DNA of 64,000 bases from Acidobacteriota bacterium (GCA_020637335.1 JACJWC010000006.1:124001-188000), one strand, 5' to 3'; counted from the stretch's first letter, positions 53,211 to 63,071 are shown. The notes: generated by a model not told the origin, from the letters alone. Translations and numbers: made by a program.

Positions 53211-53990
53211 ATGGACCTTGTAGAACAATTTCATAAAGCATTCGACATTTATATCAAGTTCGCCTACCCCCACGGACCCAATGCTCTGGCGCTAAAAGTC
53301 CAGGATGATTTAGATCATCTGGATGCCGGAACCCAATTGGACCACTGGTCTGCCCTGGAACACGAAGGCCAAAAACACTTTATGCGCCTGGGCTCGGAAA
53401 GTTATCCCCACATGAAGTTGGGTTTTGTGGAAGACGCGGGTCACCCGCTCTTTTTTGTCGATGCACACGACAGTCATTTTGAACTACCCGCCCATTTGCC
53501 GGGAGCTGATAAGTTACGGGCGCTGCGCGAAAAAAACGCCCTGCTCAAAAATCAGATCGAAACGGCTATGGCCGCCGAAGGCCTGCCGACCTTTGGGTTT
53601 GAAAAGCCCAAACTGCGAACCCAGGAGAAACCCAATCAACTCCACGTTCTGATCATTGATGATGAAGTCAAGATTTTGGACTTAATGGCCTTGATCCTGA
53701 CCAAGTTGGGCGCACGAGTAGAACGGGCCACCAGCGTGGACCAAGCGCGCCACAAAATCGCGGAAAGTCAGCCCCACCTCATCCTGTGTGACATCATGAT
53801 GCCCGATGAAAGCGGTTACGCTTTTGTGCGCTGGTTAAAAGACCAGGAGTATCGGATCCCGACCTATTTTGTAACCGGTTTAGCCCTGGATCAAGTCGAC
53901 CGGGACGGGGTAGTCGATGTCATTCAGAAGCCCTTTTCAGTCAACACCTTGGCCCAGCTCATCAGCAAATGGCGCAAAGCCACGGCCTAA
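53211..53990 (+). CDS. Response regulator with C-terminal receiver and unknown N-terminal domain
   Basis: A 259-residue protein. The last about 120 residues form a receiver (LIIDDEVKIL, LILCDIMMPDESGYAF with phospho-Asp, IQKPFS with conserved Lys). The first about 135 residues, including HSAL/HEGQ-like and FELPAHLPGADK segments and a short coiled coil, match nothing I know. It follows the hybrid kinase gene at 1 bp and is a likely phosphorelay partner. It has no DNA-binding domain. Its stop overlaps the converging rmlD-like gene. Confidence 0.85.
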   Translation: MDLVEQFHKAFDIYIKFAYPHGPNALALKVQDDLDHLDAGTQLDHWSALEHEGQKHFMRLGSESYPHMKLGFVEDAGHPLFFVDAHDSHFELPAHLPGADKLRALREKNALLKNQIETAMAAEGLPTFGFEKPKLRTQEKPNQLHVLIIDDEVKILDLMALILTKLGARVERATSVDQARHKIAESQPHLILCDIMMPDESGYAFVRWLKDQEYRIPTYFVTGLALDQVDRDGVVDVIQKPFSVNTLAQLISKWRKATA

Positions 53991-54832
53991 AAGGTAGACA
54001 GATAGTCGCGCAAGGCCTCCTGCCACGTTCTCAACGGGGCCTGGGTCAGTCGATTGAATTTGCCATTATCCAAAATGGAGTATTGCGGCCGTTTAACTTC
54101 ATTCTGGAATTGAGCCGCTGGAACCGGCTCCAGCTTGGCAGGTAATTTCAACACCGAAAAAATTACTTCGGCCAAATCAAACCAAGTAGCCGCGCCGGAT
54201 TGGGTGATGTGGAAAATACCGCGGCCCTCCTTCTGCAGCAGGTGGTGTAAGGCTTTTGCCAAGTCCAATGTGTAGGTTGGCGTAACCCACTCATCGTTAA
54301 CAACCGTTAGTTTTTCGCGTTCTTTGCCCAGGCGGACCAGGGTCGTGACAAAATTTCCGCCCTTGGCGCGGGTGGGCACACGGCCATACAAACCGCAACT
54401 GCGCACCACACTCGCCTTGTCGCAATAGGTTAAAACTGCATGCTCACCTGCTAATTTGCTAATCGCGTATGCATTCAGCGGAGCAGGACAGTCCGTTTCG
54501 GTATATGGGCTCCCTTTTAATCCATCAAAGACATAGTCTGTGGATATGTGGCACAGGGAAATTTCGCGTATTTGACACGCGCGTGCCAAATACGTTGCAC
54601 CCAACGTGTTCACCTTCAAGGCATCTTCAAATCGGGATTCACACAAGGGCACTTGATGGAAAGCGGCCGTATTGATCACGTGTGATGGCTGGCACTGGTC
54701 CAAGCATCGCGACACCGAGTCGGGGTCGGCAATCTCCAATTCGGCATGGGTTACGCCAATCGCCTCCTGCCCCAAAACGGACAGCAAATCGCTGCCCAAT
54801 GCACCATTTGCGCCCACAACCAATACCCGCAT
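53987..54832 (-). CDS. rfbD: dTDP-4-dehydrorhamnose reductase-like SDR (RmlD/RfbD)
   Basis: A 281-residue NAD(P)-binding reductase of the RmlD branch. VVGANGALGSDL binds cofactor, VINTAAFHQVP is the family AAAYTxV-like segment, HISTDYVFDG carries the substrate/cofactor contact, and YAISK is the Tyr-Lys catalytic pair. It would finish dTDP-L-rhamnose synthesis. No other rml genes are nearby, so a different deoxysugar reductase role is possible. Confidence 0.85.
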   Translation of the reverse strand: MRVLVVGANGALGSDLLSVLGQEAIGVTHAELEIADPDSVSRCLDQCQPSHVINTAAFHQVPLCESRFEDALKVNTLGATYLARACQIREISLCHISTDYVFDGLKGSPYTETDCPAPLNAYAISKLAGEHAVLTYCDKASVVRSCGLYGRVPTRAKGGNFVTTLVRLGKEREKLTVVNDEWVTPTYTLDLAKALHHLLQKEGRGIFHITQSGAATWFDLAEVIFSVLKLPAKLEPVPAAQFQNEVKRPQYSILDNGKFNRLTQAPLRTWQEALRDYLSTF

Positions 54833-54917
54833 GGATCCTCCTGAAAAGCATCATCCTGGACCGATCGGCAAAAGCTGTCAAGGCACAGCAGAGGAGTTGG
54901 GGTACAATGCCGAGCGT

Positions 54918-55496
54918 ATGGAAACACATGACCACATAATGACCCTCCTGCAAAATCGTCGTTCTATACCGCCCGCCTTAATGAATGGCAACCCGGTAGA
55001 AGACGATGTTTTGCTGCGCGTTCTGGAAGCTGCCCGTTGGGCACCCAGTCACCGCGGCAGTGAACCCTGGTTTTTTCAGGTTTTCAGAGGCGAGGCCCGA
55101 TTGAAACTATGCCAGGCTATGGTTACAGCCTACTGTACAGAGAATGGGGCCCAAGCTCTTGAAAAAAAAATTGCCAAACTACAGCAGAACACCCAATTGG
55201 CTGGCGCCATTCTCAGCGTTGAAATGCGAATAAAGCAACCGCCGCGCAACCCGGAAAGTGAAGACATTCTGGCCATGGGCGCTGCCGTCCAAAACCTGCA
55301 TTTGATGGCCCATGCCTTAGGCTTAGCAGGTTATTGGACCACGCCTAGCTGGGTCGATCAGGCAAGCTTCCGCCATTTTTTGGGTTTAGAGACGGGTATG
55401 CGTTCGTTTGGCCTTTTTTATTTGGGCTACTCCCAACGCATGGACTTGGCAGGTTCGCGTGATGCGCTTTCCGAGAAATGGAGGTCGTTCACGTGA
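54918..55496 (+). CDS. Nitroreductase-family flavoprotein
   Basis: A 192-residue FMN-dependent reductase. LLQNRRSIPPA is the N-terminal FMN phosphate-binding segment, RWAPSHRGSEPWFF follows, and GAAVQNLHLMAHALGLAGYW is the conserved helix region. TACAAT (54903-54908) ends only nine bases before the ATG, so the mRNA may be leaderless; no Shine-Dalgarno is seen. It overlaps cysQ by 4 nt. Substrate unknown. Confidence 0.87.
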   Translation: METHDHIMTLLQNRRSIPPALMNGNPVEDDVLLRVLEAARWAPSHRGSEPWFFQVFRGEARLKLCQAMVTAYCTENGAQALEKKIAKLQQNTQLAGAILSVEMRIKQPPRNPESEDILAMGAAVQNLHLMAHALGLAGYWTTPSWVDQASFRHFLGLETGMRSFGLFYLGYSQRMDLAGSRDALSEKWRSFT

Positions 55497-56308
55497 AATT
55501 GAATTTGGGCCAATGGGAACAGCTGAAAACTTTGGCGATTGAGGCCTCGAAACAGACCCTCACCTATTTCAAAACGGATTTAGCCGTTGAGTATAAACGC
55601 GATAATTCGCCGCTCACCGAGGCCGATCGGGCCTCGCATCAGTGCATCGTCCATGGCTTAAAAGCGCTCACCCCCGACATTCCCATCGTTTCCGAGGAGT
55701 CCGCCCTGCCGCCCTACTCCGAACGAAAGTCCTGGTCCACGTATTGGTTAATCGATCCGTTAGACGGAACCAAGGAATTTGTAAAAGGCGTTCCCGAATA
55801 CACAGTCAATATCGCACTCATCCAAGATGGCGTACCCTGCTTGGGTATTGTCACCATTCCTTGCCAGGAGCGAATTTATTGGGCTGGCCGGGGATTGGGT
55901 AGCTATTTCAGCCCGTTTGGAGGAGAAGGCACAGGCTTAAAAATTGGCTCAAATGCGGGGAATTCCCCGCTGCGTTTCGCCATTTCGCGCAGTCACCCCG
56001 ATCCACAAATGACCCAATTCCTCGATCAGTTTGAGGACAAGGAAATCATCAGACTCGGGTCCGCCCTCAAGTTTTGCAAAGTCGCAGAACAGGCGGTGGA
56101 CCTTTATGTGCGCATGGGACCCATTATGGAATGGGATACAGCCGCAGCCCAGGTAGTTGTTGAACAAGCGGGTGGAACCGTGTGGGATTGGTCGGGTAAC
56201 CCCTTGAAGTACAACAAGGAGACCCCGACCCATTCCGGGTTTTTAGTGGCCGCCAATGACGAACTCGCGCAACATTGCATTGCAGTCCGTCAAAAGCTTC
56301 AAGCCTAG
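55493..56308 (+). CDS. cysQ: 3'(2'),5'-bisphosphate nucleotidase
   Basis: A 271-residue inositol-monophosphatase-fold enzyme of the CysQ group that removes the 3'-phosphate from PAP/PAPS. PIVSEES, IDPLDGTKEFVKG (metal-binding DPxDGT with CysQ-type KEF) and EWDTAAAQ are present. Start is GTG 55493, 7 bp after GGAGG and overlapping the nitroreductase stop; the ATG at 55478 precedes that site. It converges with a DUF2541-like gene. Confidence 0.9.
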   Translation: MKLNLGQWEQLKTLAIEASKQTLTYFKTDLAVEYKRDNSPLTEADRASHQCIVHGLKALTPDIPIVSEESALPPYSERKSWSTYWLIDPLDGTKEFVKGVPEYTVNIALIQDGVPCLGIVTIPCQERIYWAGRGLGSYFSPFGGEGTGLKIGSNAGNSPLRFAISRSHPDPQMTQFLDQFEDKEIIRLGSALKFCKVAEQAVDLYVRMGPIMEWDTAAAQVVVEQAGGTVWDWSGNPLKYNKETPTHSGFLVAANDELAQHCIAVRQKLQA

Positions 56309-56326
56309 ACAGCGAGCAATTTCCGT

Positions 56327-56713
56327 TTATTCTGAACTGGCCACCAGCCCTTGGACCTCAACCCGGCTGCGCACCCGCCGATCCAAAGCATTGGCAAAAA
56401 TCTCAATATAACGAACACCGCTGACCTGTTGGTCCAGAGTAATCGGCCGGGTCTCACGTCCACCTAAAATTTTGGATTGAACCATCACTTCGATCCGTTG
56501 ATTGTTCTCGGTCACAAATACAATTTTTTCAACATTTAAGCCACCGCGGGTCACCTTGAATCGGATTTGACGGAAAGCGGCATCTGTCGACGTCACGGTC
56601 ATAGCCTGTTGGTGTCGACCTAATTGCATCAGGGTTTCGCCAACTTTGACCCATTTGGGGTCGTTTGGCCCACTCATCAATAGCAAAACAAAACTCATCA
56701 AACTAAAAGACAT
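56327..56713 (-). CDS. Exported DUF2541-like beta-sandwich protein
   Basis: A 128-residue protein with a short hydrophobic start (MSFSLMSFVLLLMS) and a beta-rich body. LGRHQQ, FRQIRFKVTRGGLNVEKIVF, SKILGGRETRPITLD and VRYIEIFA follow the order I associate with DUF2541. ATG 56713 follows GGAGG. Function unknown. Confidence 0.65.
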   Translation of the reverse strand: MSFSLMSFVLLLMSGPNDPKWVKVGETLMQLGRHQQAMTVTSTDAAFRQIRFKVTRGGLNVEKIVFVTENNQRIEVMVQSKILGGRETRPITLDQQVSGVRYIEIFANALDRRVRSRVEVQGLVASSE

Positions 56714-56867
56714 AGAAACCTCCAAACGCATCCTAGCAATTTTAAGTCCAAAGAAAAACGAATGGGATCGGGCGTGGTTAGAAGAGCACTGACAGGATGC
56801 TGTCAGGGCTTAAGGGCTAATGTCCAGACTGTACCGAAGGGTGACCCGTTCGGAAAAGGAGTATTTT

Positions 56868-57269
56868 ATGCGTGCCCTACTACCGCTCATCATCACCGAT
56901 AAGCTGACTGAAACCAAACGTTTCTATAAAGAAAAACTGGGATTTGATATTGTTTTTGACTTACCCACCTACCTCCAACTGAGCCACGGACAGGCTGGCC
57001 CGCAACTGGCATTCATGGCACCCGAAGAACCCTTTCAACTTTTCAAACAAGGTTTAGCCATTAGTTTTCAGGTCGATAATGCCGACGAGTACCATGCTCA
57101 ACTCGGCCAATTGGACGCACTCAAGCTCAGCAAAGTCGAAGACAAACCGTGGGGCTGGCGAAGTTTTCTGACGGAAGACCCCAATGGCGTCATGTTAGAC
57201 TTCTATCACGAAATCGAGGCGAGCCCAGAAATGAAGGAGCTATTGGACAAGGCGCATGCGACGGGCTGA
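56868..57269 (+). CDS. VOC-family (glyoxalase/bleomycin-resistance-like) protein
   Basis: A 133-residue vicinal-oxygen-chelate protein. LTETKRFYKEKLGFDIVFD starts the first motif, GLAISFQVDNADEYH the second, and LTEDPNGVMLDFYHE carries the C-terminal Glu ligand region. ATG 56868 follows AAAAGGAG. It overlaps the WYL regulator gene by 14 nt, so the regulator may control it. Ligand unknown. Confidence 0.82.
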   Translation: MRALLPLIITDKLTETKRFYKEKLGFDIVFDLPTYLQLSHGQAGPQLAFMAPEEPFQLFKQGLAISFQVDNADEYHAQLGQLDALKLSKVEDKPWGWRSFLTEDPNGVMLDFYHEIEASPEMKELLDKAHATG

Positions 57270-57951
57270 TCGGCTGTTCCAAATTGTCAACTACTTGCGC
57301 CGCAACAAAATTGCCACGGCCCGCCAGATCGCCCGTGCTTTGGAAGTTTCCGAGCGGACCATATACCGCGATATGGCCGATCTCAGCCTTTCAGGCATTC
57401 CCCTGGAGGCAGAGGCCGGCGTCGGTTACCGCCTTGGCCCGCAATGCGACCTGCCACCGCTAATGTTTGATTCCGAGGAACTCGAAGCCCTGACCTTGGG
57501 CGCGCGTATGGCTGAAGCCTGGGGCGATGAAAGTCTGGCCCGGGCCGCGCGATCGGTATTGGATAAAGTCGCCCTGGTTCTGCCCAAAGACCTCAAAGCT
57601 GAGATCGAGTCGACGACCTTGTTCGCGCCCGATTTCCACGTCGCCCCAGAGGTGAAACGCCGAGTGGGCTTGGCCCGAGTCGCGCTACGGACGCGTCGCC
57701 TACTCTCCATGCATTACCGCAAGGCCAATGGTGAAGAGTCCATGCGCATCGTTCGGCCGCTGGGTCTATATTTCTGGGGGTCGACCTGGTCCTTGGTCAG
57801 CTACTGCGAGTTACGCGACGGATTCCGCAATTTCCGACTGGATCGAATGCTCGCGTTGGAATTGCTTGAACAATCGTTTAGTTACGATCCACAAAAATCT
57901 CTGGTCCGCTTTCTGGAAGAATTGCGGCTCGAAGGGCGCGATCGGAGTTAG
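57256..57951 (+). CDS. WYL-domain transcriptional regulator (YafY type)
   Basis: A 231-residue regulator. An N-terminal helix-turn-helix (ATARQIARALEVSERTIYRDMADLS) is followed by a WYL domain with VRPLGLYFWGSTWSLVSYCELRDGFRNFRLDRM and a terminal WCX-like piece. WYL domains bind nucleic acid or ligands. It is co-translated with the VOC gene and probably autoregulates that pair. Confidence 0.88.
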   Translation: MRRADRLFQIVNYLRRNKIATARQIARALEVSERTIYRDMADLSLSGIPLEAEAGVGYRLGPQCDLPPLMFDSEELEALTLGARMAEAWGDESLARAARSVLDKVALVLPKDLKAEIESTTLFAPDFHVAPEVKRRVGLARVALRTRRLLSMHYRKANGEESMRIVRPLGLYFWGSTWSLVSYCELRDGFRNFRLDRMLALELLEQSFSYDPQKSLVRFLEELRLEGRDRS

Positions 57952-58027
57952 TCCTCCGCCAAAGCGCAGTTTTTTATCTGGTCCGATTCGGCTAGAATGC
58001 CCTGTCACCGATGGGGAGGGAGCCGAT

Positions 58028-58999
58028 ATGAAAGTTTTGGTTACAGGAGGCGCGGGCTTTATCGGCTATCACTGCGCAAAAGCACTTCTGGAGCAAGGCC
58101 ACAGCGTGCATGTCCTGGATAACGTCAATGACTATTACAATCCCCAAATTAAGCTGGCCCGCATTAAGCAATTGGAACATTTTGGCCGCTTCTCGTTTCA
58201 AAAGGGGCCTCTTGAAAATGCCGATTTCGTCAACCACCAGTTTGCCCATTTTGGACCGGAAAAGGTGCTGCATCTGGCGGCACAGGCCGGTGTCCGCTAC
58301 TCATTGACCCACCCCCATGCGTACGTTCAAAGCAATGTTGTGGCGTTTGTGAATATCCTAGAAGCCTGCCGTCATTTCGGCAAACCGCGTTTGGTTTATG
58401 CCAGCAGCTCCAGCGTTTACGGTGGCAATACTCGTTTGCCATTTTCCGTATCCGATCGGGTCGACACACCCATTTCGCTTTACGCCGCCACTAAAAAAGC
58501 CAACGAGTTAATGGCCCACACCTACACTCATCTTTACGCCATGGAAACGGTTGGTTTGCGTTTCTTCACCGTCTATGGTCCATGGGGACGCCCGGATATG
58601 GCCATGTGGCTGTTCGCCGACGCCATCTTGGCCGATCGACCCATCCAAGTTTTTAACCATGGCGATATGTACCGCGATTTCACCTATATTGACGACATTG
58701 TGCAAGGGACCTTGGCCTGTCTCAATGTGAGCCAAATTGCGCCCTACGAAGTTTTTAACCTGGGCAACCACCGATCTGAACATTTATTGGCCCTCATTGA
58801 CCTCATTGAGCAGACGCTTGGCAAGAAGGCCAAACGCGAATTGCTGCCCATGCAACCGGGCGATGTCCAGTCGACTTATGCCGATATCGAACATGCGCAG
58901 AACGTGCTTGGTTTCCACCCCACCACACCCATCCAAAGCGGCGTACCGCAATTTTTGAAATGGTTTGTGGAACACCCCGAATTTCACACAGGCAGGTGA
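58028..58999 (+). CDS. NAD-dependent epimerase, UDP-glucuronate 4-epimerase-like
   Basis: A 323-residue extended SDR. VTGGAGFIGYHCAKALL binds NAD, YASSSSVYG and YAATKKANE give the catalytic Ser/Tyr/Lys set, and LRFFTVYGPWGRPDMA is typical of UDP-glucuronate 4-epimerases. With the UDP-glucose dehydrogenase at 61692 it could make UDP-galacturonate. ATG 58028 follows GGGAGGGAG. It precedes pepN by 3 bp. Confidence 0.85.
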   Translation: MKVLVTGGAGFIGYHCAKALLEQGHSVHVLDNVNDYYNPQIKLARIKQLEHFGRFSFQKGPLENADFVNHQFAHFGPEKVLHLAAQAGVRYSLTHPHAYVQSNVVAFVNILEACRHFGKPRLVYASSSSVYGGNTRLPFSVSDRVDTPISLYAATKKANELMAHTYTHLYAMETVGLRFFTVYGPWGRPDMAMWLFADAILADRPIQVFNHGDMYRDFTYIDDIVQGTLACLNVSQIAPYEVFNLGNHRSEHLLALIDLIEQTLGKKAKRELLPMQPGDVQSTYADIEHAQNVLGFHPTTPIQSGVPQFLKWFVEHPEFHTGR

Positions 59000-59002
59000 T
59001 CA

Positions 59003-61600
59003 ATGAAAACCGTTAAATGGCGTCACGAATACCAAGCGAGCTCATGGGCAATTGATCATGTTTCCCTGCATTTCAAAATCGATCCGCAAACGACCGACGT
59101 CATCAATAAAATGTCGGTCCGCAAGGTCGGTACAGAAAACAGCCTATTTTTGGATGGGGAGGATCTGGAATTGGTCGCGCTTTTCGTGGATGGCCAACCG
59201 TTTCCCTACCAAAAAACCGACTTTGGCTTGGGGTTAGAACTCACCCAGAATCAGGCTGAAATAGAGATCCACACCCGCATCCATCCGACACAAAACACGA
59301 CGCTCAGCGGTCTGTACAGTTCGGGCACCACCGTATGCACCCAATGTGAGGCGGAAGGGTTTAGACGCATCACTTATTTCCAGGACCGGCCCGATGTGCT
59401 CAGCCGATATACCACTATTATCGAAGCCGACAAAGCGCGATTCCCTTACTTACTCGCCAATGGGAATTGCACCCAAGAAAAGGATTTGGAAAATGGCCGG
59501 TGGCAAGTGACCTGGACAGATCCATTCCCCAAACCGTGTTACCTCTTTGCTCTTGTCGGGGGCGACTTTGACCTGGTTGAGGGCAGTTTTCAGACCAAAA
59601 GTCAGCGCGAAATCCAACTGCGGGTCTTTACCGAAAAGGGTCAGGGAAGCAAGGCCAGCTTTGCTCTGGAGTGTTTAAAACGATCCATGGCCTGGGATGA
59701 ACAGCGCTTTGGGCTGGAATACGACCTGGATACCTACATGATCGTTGCCGTTTCCGACTTCAACTTTGGCGCCATGGAGAATAAGGGTCTCAATGTGTTC
59801 AACACCAAATACGTGCTGGCAGACCCGACCATTTCAACGGATCAGGACTTTATCCAGGTTGAATCCGTGATCGGCCACGAATATTTTCACAACTGGACCG
59901 GGAACCGAGTGACCTGCCGCGATTGGTTCCAACTTTCATTGAAAGAGGGCCTCACCGTTTTCCGCGATCAGGAGTTTACGTCGGACTTGCATTCGCGACC
60001 GGTCAAACGCATTCAGGACGTGCGCATCATCCGCACCGCCCAATTTGCAGAAGACGCCAGTCCCATGGCCCACCCGATTCGCCCCGATTCCTACATCGAA
60101 ATGAACAACTTTTATACGGTTACGGTCTACAACAAGGGCGCTGAAGTCATCCGCATGATTCATACCCTGATCGGCGAAACCGCCTTTCAGGCTGGCATGA
60201 AAACCTACTTTGAGCGCCACGATGGCCAAGCCGTGACCTGCGAGGATTTTGTCCGGGCCATGGAAGCGGGGTCAGGGCAGGATCTGACTCAGTTTCGGCG
60301 TTGGTACTCTCAGCCGGGAACCCCGACCGTTCGGGTCGAACACATCTATGATGAATCCAGCAAACGGTTCGAATTGACCTTACACCAATCTTGCCCCACT
60401 TTGAGCAATTATGCCGCGCCGGAACCCTTCCACATCCCGATCAAGATGGGTTTCCTCAACACCAAAGGGGAAACGCTGGCAGCCCGTTTGTCCGGTTCAA
60501 CCCATGCGGAGGAATGGGTCCTTTCGCTTACCGCACCCCAGCAAACGTTTGTATTTGAGGTGGATGAAAAACCGATTGTCTCCATCTTGCGCGACTTTAG
60601 CGCGCCGATCAAATTGGAAATCGAGCGCAGCACTGATGAACGCGCCTTGTTATGGGCCCATGACCCCAATCTGTTTAATCGTTGGGAAGCAGGCCAAGCT
60701 TATTTTTGCGAAGCCATCCAGCACGGCGTCGCGCACGGTGCCGATGCTGTGGCCCATTGGGTTCCCCAATTCCTGCAAGCTGCTTCCGATTGTCTCAAGG
60801 CAGCCCACAATGACCCTGCTCTGATTGCCGAAGCCTTGACCATGCCCGACTTGCGCAGTTTAGCGGAATCCTACCAACCCACCATCCCGCTGGATGCACT
60901 CATTCAAGTTCGCGAACAGTTCATGCACGCGCTCGGGATTGGGTTGTGGAATGAGTTGGCCGGTTTGTACAGCAAATTGTTTTTGCCATCCAGCAACCAT
61001 GCGGATTGGGCCATTCGCAGCCTGCGCAATGCGTTACTGCGGTTAATGTGCGCCAGCCAAAAGGAAGAGGCGTGGGAATTGGCTATCAACCAATATCGCA
61101 AGGCCACGAACATGACGGACCGCTTGGCCGCATGCAGTTTATTGGCACATAGCCACTCCAAGTACCGCGAAGAAGCCCTTGGCGATTATGAAGAACGGTT
61201 TAGCCATGAAGCTTTGGCCATGGACAAATGGTTTGCCTTACAAGCATTATCTAAGCGGGAAGACACTTTGGCCCAAGTCCAACGTCTCCTGCTCCACCCC
61301 AAGATGAACATCAAGAACCCCAACAAGGTTCACGCACTCTTAGGCAGTTTCAGTTACAACATGCTGCGTTTCCACCAGGAAGACGGGAGTGGTTATCAGT
61401 TTATGACCAACAAGGTTTTGGAGCTGGATCACATCAACCCCCACCTTTCAGGTCGCTTGGTCCGCAGCATCATGAATTGGCAACGTTTCGAAGGAAAACG
61501 GCGTCAACATTTAAAAAACCAGCTTCAGCGGATTGCAGACCAATCCGACATCAGCCCAGATGTTTATGAGATCGTTGCCAAAAGTCTGCAAAACGACTGA
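59003..61600 (+). CDS. pepN: Aminopeptidase N
   Basis: An 865-residue M1 metallopeptidase. GAMENKG is the exopeptidase motif and HEYFHNWTGNRV supplies zinc ligands H292 and H296, with the third Glu in LKEGLTVFRDQE. The long helical C-terminal domain is complete. It releases N-terminal amino acids from peptides in the cytoplasm. It is placed between two sugar-nucleotide genes without an obvious reason. Confidence 0.95.
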   Translation: MKTVKWRHEYQASSWAIDHVSLHFKIDPQTTDVINKMSVRKVGTENSLFLDGEDLELVALFVDGQPFPYQKTDFGLGLELTQNQAEIEIHTRIHPTQNTTLSGLYSSGTTVCTQCEAEGFRRITYFQDRPDVLSRYTTIIEADKARFPYLLANGNCTQEKDLENGRWQVTWTDPFPKPCYLFALVGGDFDLVEGSFQTKSQREIQLRVFTEKGQGSKASFALECLKRSMAWDEQRFGLEYDLDTYMIVAVSDFNFGAMENKGLNVFNTKYVLADPTISTDQDFIQVESVIGHEYFHNWTGNRVTCRDWFQLSLKEGLTVFRDQEFTSDLHSRPVKRIQDVRIIRTAQFAEDASPMAHPIRPDSYIEMNNFYTVTVYNKGAEVIRMIHTLIGETAFQAGMKTYFERHDGQAVTCEDFVRAMEAGSGQDLTQFRRWYSQPGTPTVRVEHIYDESSKRFELTLHQSCPTLSNYAAPEPFHIPIKMGFLNTKGETLAARLSGSTHAEEWVLSLTAPQQTFVFEVDEKPIVSILRDFSAPIKLEIERSTDERALLWAHDPNLFNRWEAGQAYFCEAIQHGVAHGADAVAHWVPQFLQAASDCLKAAHNDPALIAEALTMPDLRSLAESYQPTIPLDALIQVREQFMHALGIGLWNELAGLYSKLFLPSSNHADWAIRSLRNALLRLMCASQKEEAWELAINQYRKATNMTDRLAACSLLAHSHSKYREEALGDYEERFSHEALAMDKWFALQALSKREDTLAQVQRLLLHPKMNIKNPNKVHALLGSFSYNMLRFHQEDGSGYQFMTNKVLELDHINPHLSGRLVRSIMNWQRFEGKRRQHLKNQLQRIADQSDISPDVYEIVAKSLQND

Positions 61601-61691
61601 GAACGCGTCGATCAAGATCTGGTTTTAGCTTTAGGCAGGAAGCCCGGGCCTTGCTAAAATAAGCTGGTTTTTGTCTTTAGGAGGCCTTCTT

Positions 61692-63053
61692 TTGACCCAT
61701 ATTTTATGTATTGGTGCCGGTTATGTCGGTGGGCCCACAATGGCCGTGATTGCCGAAAAGTGTCCAGACATCACCGTGACGGTTGTCGATATCAATCAAG
61801 ACAAAATCGCCGCATGGAACAGTGATAACTTGCCCATTTTTGAACCGGGCCTGCCGGCGGTGGTTGAACGCGCCCGTGGCCGTAACTTGTTTTTTTCCAC
61901 AGATATCCCCAACGCGATTCGAACGGCAGACATTATTTTTGTATCGGTAAATACCCCGACCAAAACCTTTGGTGCGGGCGCAGGAATGGCTGCTGACCTG
62001 CAATATTTCGAAAAAACGGCCCGCCAAATTTTGCAATATGCCAATGGACCAAAGATTGTGGTCGAGAAATCTACCTTACCGGTACGCACGGCTGTTGCCA
62101 TGGAACGTATTCTCAACGCGAATGGCCAACAGTTTGAAGTGCTTTCCAATCCAGAGTTTTTGGCCGAAGGGACCGCCATCCAAGACCTATATCAACCAGA
62201 TCGGGTCCTTATCGGTGGAAAAGACACCGAATCCGGACGCGCTGCAGTTGAAAAACTGGCGTCCGTATATTTGCATTGGGTACCCAATGAACGCATTATT
62301 CGCACCAATGTGTGGAGCTCTGAGCTTTCCAAGTTGGCGGCCAATGCCTTTTTAGCCCAGAAAATTTCTTCAATTAATGCGATCAGCGCCATTTGTGAAA
62401 AGACAGAAGCTAACGTGAGTGAAGTGGCCCACGCCATTGGCCAAGATCGACGGATCGGTTCGCGTTTCCTCAATGCATCGGTCGGTTTCGGTGGTTCTTG
62501 TTTTAAAAAGGACATTTTAAATTTAGTTTATTTGTGCCAAACCTATGGCCTTCATGAAGTCGCGGAATACTGGCACCAAGTCGTTAAACTCAATGAATAC
62601 CAAACGAAGCGATTTGTGGACAATATCCTCACCCAGCTGTTCCAAACCGTTTCGGGCAAAAAAATCGCACTATTCGGTTTTGCGTTTAAAGCCAATACAG
62701 GCGATACCCGCGAGAGTGCTGCCATTTATGTCGCGCGCCAACTCATTGAGGAACGCGCCGAACTCAGTATCTGTGACCCACAAGCTTTGCTCAATGCCCA
62801 AAAGGACTTGGCGGGCTATGAACACCAAATCGAATATTCCAAGGACCCGTATCGGGCCGCGCAGGGCGCACATGCCATTGCCATCCTGACCGAATGGCCC
62901 GAATTTCAAACCCTGGATTATAAAAAGATCTATGAAAGTATGGAAAAACCGGCCTTCTTGTTTGACGGCCGGAACCTGTTAGACCACCGCTTACTCTTTG
63001 AACTGGGCTTCAATGTATTCCCTATTGGACGCCCCAGTTTAAGGCATTATTAA
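61692..63053 (+). CDS. ugd: UDP-glucose 6-dehydrogenase
   Basis: A 453-residue enzyme oxidising UDP-glucose to UDP-glucuronate. GAGYVGGPTMAVIAEKCP binds NAD, FVSVNTPTK and VVEKSTLPVRTA are core motifs, catalytic C270 lies in FGGSCFKKD, and GDTRESAA occurs near the C-terminus. The NSDNLPIFEPGL and RGRNLFFSTD segments resemble eukaryote-type enzymes. Start is TTG 61692, 7 bp after AGGAGG at 61679-61684. A TAAAAT -10-like hexamer lies near 61654. Confidence 0.93.
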   Translation: MTHILCIGAGYVGGPTMAVIAEKCPDITVTVVDINQDKIAAWNSDNLPIFEPGLPAVVERARGRNLFFSTDIPNAIRTADIIFVSVNTPTKTFGAGAGMAADLQYFEKTARQILQYANGPKIVVEKSTLPVRTAVAMERILNANGQQFEVLSNPEFLAEGTAIQDLYQPDRVLIGGKDTESGRAAVEKLASVYLHWVPNERIIRTNVWSSELSKLAANAFLAQKISSINAISAICEKTEANVSEVAHAIGQDRRIGSRFLNASVGFGGSCFKKDILNLVYLCQTYGLHEVAEYWHQVVKLNEYQTKRFVDNILTQLFQTVSGKKIALFGFAFKANTGDTRESAAIYVARQLIEERAELSICDPQALLNAQKDLAGYEHQIEYSKDPYRAAQGAHAIAILTEWPEFQTLDYKKIYESMEKPAFLFDGRNLLDHRLLFELGFNVFPIGRPSLRHY

Positions 63054-63071
63054 TCCCGAAACGGAGGCGTT

